The notes beneath the pieces were generated by a model that saw nothing but the letters and a program-made list of their open reading frames with translations, was not told the DNA's origin and made no database searches. This document shows positions 13,301 through 22,060 of a stretch of 64,000 nt of DNA, one piece after another. This DNA comes from Pithys albifrons albifrons (lineage: Eukaryota; Chordata; Aves; Passeriformes; Thamnophilidae). The DNA is taken from NCBI RefSeq assembly GCF_047495875.1, contig NC_092463.1:11728622-11792621 (forward strand), written 5' to 3'. The position numbers and the translations under genes are program-made. Position 1 is the stretch's first letter, and each line of letters opens with the position of its first letter.

Positions 13301-16300
13301 CCATCAGTGCAGCTGGGACACACTACTGAACACACACTGAAGAAACCGCCAGGGCTCAGCCAGGATTAAGTGGTGAGTACACCAGACAAACACAGATTAA
13401 TGATTTGGTCCACTGAAAACTTGGTGGTTTGGGAATGCTTTATTACAGGCTATCAGACATTCCTGATCTAGACAGCTACATAACTCAGAGTATGGTAGGG
13501 AGTACTATCAAAACCCTTAATACACTGTTTCAAGCTATAAATAAATTAATACTCAACTTCAGGCATTAATTAAAAGATATAAATCCAGTCTATGCTCTAT
13601 CTCTTTGTAAAGCACATCAACTTCTATGAAGAACAAGCACACCTCCAAGATGCTTGATACAGCACAGCCAAAAATGCTGTCCCACTGAGTGGCAGACAAT
13701 GTCCAACTGGTGTGAGTTTAACACACCTGAATGATGGAGTTCCATCCACAGAGACCTGGACAAACTCAGGAAGTGGGCCCATGTGAATGTCATGAGGTTT
13801 AGCAAGACCAAGTGGTGCACCTGGCTTGGGGCAACTCCTGGTATGAACACAGGCTGGGGGATGAACAGCTGGAGAGCAGCCCTGCTGAGAAGGCCTCAGG
13901 GTTGCTGGTGGATGACAGGCGGGCCATGACCCAGCAATGTGCACTTGCAGCCCAGAAAGCCAATTGTGTCAGGGGCTAAATCAAACCCAGTGTGACCAGT
14001 GGGGCAAGGGAGAGGATTGTGTCACTCTGCTCCAGTCTCTTGAGACCCCACCTGGAACAATACTGCACCCAGCTCTGGGGTCCCCAGCACAGGAAGGACA
14101 TGGACCTGTTGGAATGAGCCCAGAGCAGGCCACCAGGATGCTCAGAGGGATGGAGCATCTCTCCTATGAGGAAAGGCTCAGAGAACGGGGTTTGCTCAGG
14201 CTAGAGAAGAGAAGGCTTTGGGGTGACCTAACTGCAGCATTCCAGTATCTGAAGGGAGCCTACAAGGAAGATGGAGAGAGATTTTACAAGAGAATGCAGT
14301 GACACAACAAGAGTGAATGACTTTAAACTTAGAGGAGGTTTAGATTAAATATTGAGAAGAAATTCTCGACTGTGAGGGTGGTGAGGTACTGAATAAGTTG
14401 CACAGAGATGTGGATGCCCATCCCTGAAAGTCTTCAAGGCCAGGCTGAATGGGGCTTTGAGCAACCTGGTCAACTGGAAGGTGCCCCTGCCCATGGCAGG
14501 GTGGTTGGAACAAGATGATCTTTAGGGTCCCTTTCAACACTAACCATTCAATGTTTCTATGACTGAACAACAATAATTGAAAAGAGCTAAATGATAGATG
14601 TTTTATACAAAAGATAATAAATATGTATCTGTGACAGGAAGGTATTTCCAGAAATTATCTAGGAGTAGTCCCTCATACATGTTAACAGGGAGGAGAAAAC
14701 AACCCTAGAACTTTGGGAAATATGTTCTCCCCTCTCCAAACCTCAAAATGCTCTGCTGTGGTCCCTAATGATCTGCCTAATTAGTAGTTACTTGTGCCAA
14801 GATTTTCAAGCATAACTTAAAAAATTCCAAAATAGGAAAATCTAGTCACAAGCTGGGCACTGTACAACAGTCTCCATGCAGCATCTTCAAGATCAGATAC
14901 GTTTGTTTTTCAAGGTAAATTGCACCGCAGTGAAAACCACAGACACTAAACATGAGGAAAATAGGCAAGAGCATAAAGGAAATATTGAGCCAACTTTCTA
15001 AATAGCTTGCTGCTGCTGATCACAGAAACCTGCTAGCATAAAAATGCTGGATTTATTGCCTTTTTTTAAGGATGCTTCTACAGATGATCTCTGCTAAGAA
15101 ACCCATGCAAAACCATTGATATTGCTTCTAGTCCCATCCTTTTTGCAATTTCTTATTTTAAAGGAAAGTGACGATTGTATGTGCTTGTGGAGTCAGGGAT
15201 CAGTAATAATAGAAGTGATAATACTGATAGTCTTTCCTCACTGTGTGCTAGCTAATAGAGGAAAGGTGATCACAGAAGACTGAATGGCCACCTCTCGAGG
15301 TTCTTTCAGAAAGAAGAAAATCCTCACTTCTGCAGAAGTATTTTGAAGATGGTCCATTGAAGAGAGATTTCTGTAATTTTTTGGTAATTTCACTACCAAA
15401 AAATATTATCACTATGTTGAATAGCTTAAGAAATTAACTTTTAAATAAAATAGGCTTCAAAAGAAAAACTTTTGAAAACAAAGCCTGACAAAATTGCTGC
15501 ACTGGAAGCTATCACCAGTGTTTAGTTTACCTACTGAAAAGTGATGGCTGTGAGACAGTGGCAGGACAGAATTCGTTTTAAATTGGTTTCAATAGCAATC
15601 ATAGTCCAACATCAGCAACACATGCTGTTAATAAATCAAGTAATTTCTTGCACAGCTAGAAAAATGGCCAGTGCAGTTTGTACTTTATTACATCTTGATT
15701 TGTCTGTATTAAAAAAAACATGACAAAATACTTTTAAAGTAGAAAGGAGCAACCAGAGCAGCACATGGAAACAACGAGAATGCACAAACACACACATGCT
15801 CCTCAAAACCACATCACTCTTCCGTTTGCCACTCTGCTCGGCAGAACCACCAGTTACGATTTCTGTTCTCATTTGCTCCAAGTCAGCAAGCTGATACTTT
15901 CCTAAACAACAAAAACACTCTTTCCCTTCTACAGGCTACTCAGCTAGATTCAAAATTAATACAATTTTAAATTTAGAAGCTTCATGCCTACTTAAGCCAG
16001 TTCAGCTAGACCTGGAATATGGCATCACTCCCAGTCACCTACTGTTGCCTTCTGTGAAAGGTTATCAGCTGCTTCTGGCCCTTCCATCCCCCAGGTGAAC
16101 CACAAGAGTGAATGAATTGTTCAAGTGCTCCTGGACCATTTCAGTGAGTGGTGAAAAGTGCAAGTTTTAGTATATATCTTCCTACAGACAAAAAGTCAGA
16201 AATAAGAGTGTACAGAGTTCAAATATTAACCTCCTTCCCCTGTGGCAGTATTTGAAAACCACTGTTCAAGTACTGCCCTACAATTACTAGAAGTGTTAGG

Positions 16301-19300
16301 TTTTAGCTAGAGATAGAAAAAGGTAATGTTTCTCAACAATCACTATTATCAAGCCACCTCTCTCTCAAAAGTGTAGACTGTCCATAAGTTACTCCTGCCA
16401 TAATTCAAAAGGAGACCTCCACACTCCTGTGACAAAACAGAACTCTAGACCACAGTTTACCCACGAGGCAAGTGCATTTCTGGTACTTCTGTCACAAAAA
16501 GGAGAACAGAAGATGGAAACAGAAAAGGACAACCAAAGTAACAGAGGTATTCCCATTTAGGGGACATTAGGCAGGGTTTGGGGAAAAAATATCTAAGTAT
16601 AGCAATATATAGAAGTCAATTACACCAATAATAATATAAAATCAATTTTACCCAACAGCCAGTTAAGCAAGATTCTAAGACACATACTGTCTTAAAGAAA
16701 AGTATACCAGAATGGAAGACCATACATTTACTGCTTCTGAATTTCTCCCCTTGAGCATTAGATGCTGGATCACATAGCAAATAAGTCAAGAGGTCCATGT
16801 TGCTTCATATGCAGCAAGGCTTTTTCAGTATTACATTAAGGAACCAAGGCACAGCTAATGCAGAGCCATCAGCTTAAGTAATTTTCACCCTCCTTCAGTA
16901 TGGGCATTCTGACCTGGCATACCAACAACCATTGCAATCCCTTTTCAAACTTGCTCTACAGCTTCAATCAACTGAAATCTCATTTCCCTGACTGCAAGAC
17001 AGGAAAAACACGTGTTCATTTTTGTAAATATTAAGATCTGTTGTACTTTTTTATCTATAGAAGTTCAAGGCATCATGAATTTAGTTAAGTGCTATAAAAG
17101 CGTCTATAAATAAAGGATTTGTGGGATGCTGCTGCTTGTGTTGTCCCTGTTCTTTGAATAGCAGACAGTTTCTAGTCTTTACAATCTGCCGTTTGCATTA
17201 AATTCATTTGCATCAAATGCATATGCATTAAATGCATTTTCAGAAACAAAAAGCTGAAACGAACCAGCATAATTCCAAACCTACTCATAGTCTGGAAGAG
17301 GATTTTTAAAAAGCCATGTTAAAACATATGTACAAGGAAACAGGAAGACAACCTTCTTTAAAGAAAAGGGAAACCTAAAAATGTACTAGCAGTGTGCTCC
17401 AGAATATTTCTATATTTACCAATCTTAACTGTGCTAACAAATAGCCTCCTTTTTGCTCAATAAGCCCCAGCTAACATACATTATGATGACAGTCAGCCAC
17501 GTTAGAATGCACAGTCTACGTTATTATTTGTGTGCAATTACTCTATTAATTAAGTTAATGAGTCAAGCACTGAGGTGTTCAAAATTGTATGGAGACTAAA
17601 TAATGCCCACTGGGAATTACAACTGCACTATATGTGCCAGTCACATTCCCAGTTCCTTTCCCAGTCTGCCCCTACTCACATATGATTCAGTATCATAGAC
17701 AAGTAAACTGTACTGGCCATTGGGAATTCTACCAGGAAGGACAAAAGAAACAGTGCATGAACACTGAAACATATTCTCCTATTGAGATTCATCTCTCTCA
17801 CATTTTAAGTTTAAAAAATAAAAAGCTAGATCTGCAAACACAGAAAGAAATGTCAAACAAACTCACATATACCCTTTCTGTAGCATTTAAAGCCCTTTGC
17901 TTACTATGGGAGCTTTGCACTTTATCCTGGAGTACCAAGATGGAAAAAGAAAACCAGTCTTGGTCTCAGCAACTGCTAATTCAGAAGCCTGAAAAAATAA
18001 GTGGTCAACAAATGTACAGCAAAGATGGTGATAGTGATGATCCTTACAACTGCACAGGATTAAAATAATGAAGAAGTGACACTTTTTAACGTCACAGCAA
18101 TATAGTGTAAAGACAGAACATACGCCAATAAAGCGCATCTACCTACAGCACTATAAACATCTACACTGATGCATTTTCCACCTCATTCTGTGAACCTCCC
18201 TAGTAGCTAAGATCCCTTCTAGGAGCCAGGTTCCCCCCACCCAAACTCAATCACTCTTACCAGAATTTGCCAAAATACCTTTACATGTAGTATACAACTT
18301 CTAATGATCTTAACTTATGACAGTGGCATGAATCTTTCTGCTCAACACACAAATGAGAGTTCACTGAAGTGCATCAGAAAGCATACAATAAATATTCCCA
18401 TCCACCTATGCTTAACAGTCATTTCAGAGCGGGAAAAATGGTAAAACTGGATGAGTATTTTGTTCCCAAACATTGTCTTTCAGTATCAAGACACATAGTT
18501 TAGAGGCTGAAATACACAAGCTTTTCAGTACAGTATTTTATATTCAAGCTAGTAAGAACATTTTAAGGAAAATTTTAAGAAATTCACCTAAACAGTGAAT
18601 TTCCAAATGAAGCAAAACTACTAATTTTGAGTTTCTGGATTAATGTGGGAAAGAGAGTGAATAATGATTTAATTGATCCCTTGCAAGTTGCTGTGCCATA
18701 CTGGTGGCAAAACAGAGAGAATGCAGAAGGGAAAATCAGGAACAATGACAGAATAATTGGTCAAAAATGAAACACTCCATCATACACCTATAGAAAGAAA
18801 CCACACAACAAAACAGCTGGCAGCCTTTGATTAAACCTAAGGTCTCCTGACAATATAACAGGCTACTGACACTTAACTGACATGCCAACATCGACAGCTT
18901 GAGAGAAGAGACCTCTGGGAATTACAGAGAATGATAAAAACTATGGTGAGCAGCTAGAAGACAAGCTCAAAATCTCACAATAACACTAGAAAATAAGACA
19001 GATGTACATATCATAACCAAAAAAGGAAATGCATGAGCATTTAAGACCATAGCAAGCAAATATTTCCTTAAATAAATAAACATTTACTTAAATATTTACT
19101 TAAATAAAACTGACTTCCTTAAAAGCATCTTCTCTTATCTTGTCAAATACCATGGCAGTAGTTCCATAATTATTTTCCCTCAAAACTGCTCATCATGACA
19201 AAATTTTAACCACCTAGAAAAAACTAAGGCACTCTTTAAAAGTCATGACAAATTAGTATGGAAAAAACCCTATGTATTTTAGTAACATTTTACCTCATGT

Positions 19301-20921
19301 TCTTGGTTATCTTGTCCATCTTTGCCACTTTTTCCACTCTTGACTGATTTTGCAGGTTCCTTAAAAAAAAAGTTTGCAATGTCAGTTTTTTTGAAAAGCA
19401 AATCTAGACAGATTTTCAAGTCAGGAAATCAGGTTTTTTTTAGACACTCACTAAAAAATAATAAAATTGACAGAATGAAAATCATAAAAGCTTTACTGGA
19501 AGATCTTAATATTGAACTATCAGTCTCTACAAAGCTGCCTTAAACCTTTTTCATCTGTATAAAGGCTTTGGAACTTTATTTATTCCTCAGAACTCACTCA
19601 AAGATAACCTTTCACATAGGTAAGCAGGTAGAGACAATGCAAGTGATTTGAACCACGTCTATGAACTTATCCTTGCTGTCTTTGGTTTTTAGCTTCAGAA
19701 ATATTTATATTTAGTTTAGCTTTGAAACTGGCACGAGTGTAATACATATTTTACATTTGATTATGTTGTCTGTTCTGGGGGCCAGTCTGGGATTAGAAGT
19801 AGGCCCACAAGTCAATTTTCTCCCTCGCAGCATCCTATTTAACTTGCATCCTTCACGCACAGCACATTTTTGAGATTTGTTGTTCTCAGAAACGTGAGGT
19901 TTCAATGTTTTCAACGTCAAAAGTGCCAAGGATGTCGGGAAAAAAGTAAAAAGAACAAACCCCCACAAACCACAAAACCCAACTTCCCTACATCTAATTT
20001 TAAGACGATGTTGACAAACTGAAAGACAAACAGAATCCACCAAACAGAAGCGGTGGGGAGGGCCGGCAGCTGATGAGGCAGACAGCACACTTGACTGTTT
20101 CTGCCTTCCACTCTTACGGCTTATTGCCTCTCACACAAAATAAAGTGCGATCCAGCGAACTTCCTGCTGGATTTACAAGTTTTCTGCGATCATTACTTGT
20201 GCAAGCCCCTTCCGTGGCCGCCACACAAATCGCTCCTGGGAGCCTGAGGCAAAGCAGGGCCAAAGACCCTCTCCTATTGTCAGGAAAACGAGCTAAAAGA
20301 CTCCGGGTGGCGATTAGCGCTCCCTGAACACTTATGCAGATCCCCCAAGCGCAACTCTCCCTGCAGCCTGAGCTACGCAGCAGCCGAACTTCCTGGGACG
20401 GGGTCCGGGCGAGAAGCCGTGGGACAGACCCTCCAGCCCTGCCTGGAAAACATTCTTCCCCGCCCCAACACCCCGGGGCCGCCCCCAGCGAGACCCTCTC
20501 CCCGTTCAGCCCCCGCTGAGCAGGACACGCTTCCCATTCCATCCTCCCCCGCACGCCGAGCCCACGGCCGCCCCAGCGCCGCCCGCCCTCCCTCCCTCCC
20601 GCTGCCCCGGGCGAGGCGACGGCAGGACCCCGCTTTGGCACCCCTGGCCTAGGCCCCGCCGGGAGCTGTCCCCTGCCCAGCGCCCGGCTCTCGGAAAGAG
20701 GCGGGGGCCGGCACACAGCGGCGCCGGAGGCGGCTGCCCCTCGCTCCGCTCTGCCCGCGCTACCCTCGCCGCCGCTGCCGCCCCCCGCTCCAGGCCCCTC
20801 CTCCTCCTCCTCCTCCTCCTCCTCCCCGCGGGGCCTGCGCCCCACAGCCTCCCCGCGGGGCTCGGCCCATCCCGCAACAACCCCCCCGACTCACTTTCTC
20901 CTTTTTGTTTTTATTCGGCAT
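4201..20921 (-). CDS. PPP2R5D: PP2A B56-delta regulatory subunit, N-terminal part (three exons)
   Basis: B56 (B') regulatory subunits bind the PP2A scaffold A and catalytic C subunits and direct the phosphatase to substrates carrying LxxIxE-type motifs. The three exons join in frame (27 + 66 + 160 nt) to give 84 codons plus one base. The start MPNKNKKEK is typical of the long gamma/delta subunits. Exon 3 carries [26 protein letters not shown] and [11 protein letters not shown], which match human B56-delta better than B56-gamma (compared from memory). This is the variable, basic N-terminal tail that precedes the HEAT-like core. None of the core is in the window; the next exon, expected to begin with the rest of an Asp codon, lies beyond position 1. 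Intron 1 is about 1.5 kb, intron 2 about 14.9 kb and intron 3 at least 4.2 kb. The alternative is PPP2R5C, whose first residues are nearly identical. Confidence 0.85.
11562..11646 (+). mobile_element. CR1 LINE, 3' tail fragment
   Basis: It shows the conserved CR1 3' end: GCAACTAGATGATCTTTATGG, then TCTTCCAACCCAGACCATTC and a degraded ATTCTATGA-type terminus. Only about 85 bp remain, consistent with extreme 5' truncation. It is antisense to PPP2R5D within intron 2. Confidence 0.85.
13735..14562 (+). mobile_element. CR1 LINE, truncated 3' copy
   Basis: About 830 bp of the 3' part of a CR1 element. In order: the end of ORF2 (GTGCACTTGCAGCCCAGAAA, then the region encoding [19 protein letters not shown]), the 3' UTR, and the terminal TTTCTATGA. 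The ORF2 reading is broken by stops and frame changes, so the copy is dead. CR1 elements move by target-primed reverse transcription and are usually 5'-truncated, as here. The 5' edge is approximate; divergent CR1-like sequence may extend to about 13640. Confidence 0.92.
17194..17237. other. Cluster of five TGCAT motifs with an octamer
   Basis: TGCAT occurs at 17194, 17209, 17218, 17224 and 17233. It includes an ATTTGCAT octamer (17206-17213, the reverse complement of the POU/Oct site ATGCAAAT) and a perfect 12-bp palindrome ATGCATATGCAT (17217-17228). It could be a POU-factor element in intron 2 or simply AT-rich microrepeat drift. Confidence 0.4.
19294..19359 (-). CDS. PPP2R5D: PPP2R5D coding exon 2
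   Basis: Twenty-two codons reading [20 protein letters not shown] plus HE, bounded by a T-rich tract with an AAG acceptor and the donor GAG|GTAAAA. It is phase 0 on both sides, so skipping it would keep the frame. The Lys/Gly/Ser-rich composition matches the low-complexity tail found at this position in gamma and delta subunits. KSGKSGK resembles B56-gamma, while GKDG also occurs in B56-delta. Confidence 0.85.
19360..20894 (-). other. PPP2R5D: PPP2R5D intron 1
   Basis: A 1.5-kb intron starting with GTGAGT. Its first 550 bp are very GC-rich and belong to the CpG island, including the CCT triplet array; the rest is AT-rich. Minus-strand ORFs of 124 and 243 codons here come from GC-rich composition plus the triplet repeat (a Glu run) and are not exons. 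Confidence 0.75.
20797..20823. repeat. (CCT)9 trinucleotide repeat in intron 1
   Basis: Nine uninterrupted CCT units; the minus strand reads AGG, so the transcript has a purine-rich run about 70-100 nt after the exon 1 donor. It gives a false poly-Glu run in minus-strand ORFs. Such runs are often polymorphic and can form G-rich structures. Confidence 0.9.
20895..20921 (-). CDS. PPP2R5D: PPP2R5D coding exon 1 (MPNKNKKEK)
   Basis: The start codon at 20921-20919 has a strong Kozak context (GCGGCC before ATG). Nine codons follow, rich in lysine. The exon ends at AAA followed by the consensus donor GTGAGT (20894-20889), in phase 0. It sits inside the CpG island and is followed in intron 1 by a CCT/AGG triplet repeat. 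Confidence 0.88.
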
Positions 20922-21110
20922 GGCCGCGGAGGCGCAGCCCCCGCCGCCCCGCTCGGCTCCGCTCCGCTCGGCGCCGCGCCCGCCCCGCGCTGGCGCTGCC
21001 GCTCCCCCGCTCCGCGACGGCCTGGCCCCCCCCACCGCCCGCGCCCGCCCATTGGCTGCGCGCGTCACGTGGGCCGCGCTCGCGGCGCGTCACCCGCGCG
21101 GGCGGGGCTT
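20922..21110 (-). promoter_or_regulatory. Proximal promoter: CCAAT box, E-box, GC box
   Basis: Upstream of the start codon in the minus-strand sense: an inverted CCAAT box (ccattgg on the plus strand, 21049-21055, about 130 bp upstream), a CACGTG E-box (21066-21071, context GTCACGTG, a USF/CLEAR-type site) and a GC box (GGGCGGGGC, 21100-21108). I see no TATA box, which is normal for a CpG-island promoter. The transcription start is not visible directly, and factor assignments are inference from the motifs. Confidence 0.6.
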
Positions 21111-21150
21111 GGCGGAGCTTCCGCCCACCCGGCCGGCGCGGGGCGATCCT

Positions 21151-21930
21151 GGCGGGATCGGGGTGTCTCGGTCTGGTTTCCCGAGATCGGACTGTCCCGG
21201 CGCGGCTTCCCGGAATCGGGGCTGCCCCGGCGCGGCTTCCCGAGATCGCGGCTGTCCCGGCGCCGCTTCCCGGGATCGCGGCTGTCCCGGCGCCGCTTCC
21301 CGGGATCGCGGCTGTCCCGGCGCCGCTTCCCGGGATCGCGGCTGTCCCGGCGCCGCTTCCCGGGATCGCGGCTGTCCCGGCGCCGCTTCCCGGGATCGCG
21401 GCTGTCCCGGCGCCGCTTCCCGGGATCGCGGCTGTCCCGGCGCCGCTTCCCGGGATCGCGGCTGTCCCGGCGCCGCTTCCCGGGATCGCGGCTGTCCCGG
21501 CGCCGCTTCCCGGGATCGCGGCTGTCCCGGCGCCGCTTCCCGGGATCGCGGCTGTCCCGGCGCCGCTTCCCGGGATCGCGGCTGTCCCGGCGCCGCTTCC
21601 CGGGATCGCGGCTCTCCCGGCGCCGCTTCCCGGGATCGCGGCTCTCCCGGCGCCGCTTCCCGGGATCGCGGCTCTCCCGGCGCCGCTTCCCGGGATCGCG
21701 GCTCTCCCGGCGCCGCTTCCCGGGATCGCGGCTCTCCCGGCGCCGCTTCCCGGGATCGCGGCTCTCCCGGCGCCGCTTCCCGGGATCGGGGCTCTCCCGG
21801 CGCCGCTTCCCGGGATCGGGGCTCTCCCGGCGCGGCTTCCCGGGATCGGGGCTCTCCCGGCGCGGCTTCCCGGGATCGCGGCTCTCCCGGCGCGGCTTCC
21901 CGGGATCGCGGCTCTCCCGGCGCGGCTTCC
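21151..21930. repeat. 30-bp CpG-rich minisatellite, 26 units
   Basis: The consensus unit begins CGGGATCGCGGC and ends CGCCGCTTCC (30 bp). Three divergent units (21151-21240) are followed by 12 units with GCTGTC (21241-21600) and 11 with GCTCTC (21601-21930). The outer units also carry CGCGGC in place of CGCCGC, so the centre is more uniform than the edges. Each unit contains the palindromes CCCGGG (across the junction) and CGGCGCCG. It lies about 230 bp upstream of the PPP2R5D start codon. Confidence 0.97.
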
Positions 21931-22060
21931 CGGGCTCCCGCCGCGCCCCGGGCTGGCCCCGCAGGCTGAGGTATCCTCAACCGGCTCCTGCTGAGCCGGT
22001 GGCAGCCCGTGGGAAGTGAGAGGTCCCTGCATCCACCCCGAGCTGCTCTGGAGTGAGGGT

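Larger units (their letters stand above)
4361..19293 (-). other. PPP2R5D: PPP2R5D intron 2
   Basis: A 14.9-kb intron between exons 2 and 3. It holds a CR1 3' tail (11562-11646), a longer CR1 copy (13735-14562), a short CA run near 6525 and a cluster of TGCAT motifs (17194-17237). The rest is AT-rich with no exon I can support. Several plus-strand ORFs of 100-150 codons are antisense to the gene and lack any coding signature. Confidence 0.75.
20330..22060. promoter_or_regulatory. CpG island over the PPP2R5D 5' end
   Basis: There is a sharp rise in GC and CpG against an AT-rich background on both sides. It covers the start of intron 1, exon 1, the proximal promoter and the upstream minisatellite. 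A large share of the CpGs come from the repeat array, with six CpGs per 30-bp consensus unit. This is the expected promoter type for a broadly expressed PP2A subunit. Boundaries are by eye. Confidence 0.85.

Noticed and set aside
13937..14302. 121-codon ORF
   Set aside because: It is the remnant of the CR1 ORF2 tail, not a host gene.
17634..18068. Plus-strand ORF of 144 codons
   Set aside because: Antisense in intron 2, apparently starting at GTG, with low-complexity composition and no known motif.
20114..20880. Minus-strand ORFs of 243 and 124 codons before exon 1
   Set aside because: They lie in intron 1 of PPP2R5D just past a consensus donor. They are products of GC-rich DNA and the CCT repeat.
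4201..20921. Naming the left gene PPP2R5C
   Set aside because: The first residues fit gamma, but exon 3 matches delta at more diagnostic positions (STPPP, QLSKIK, QSSSRFN, LPALK). Kept as the alternative.
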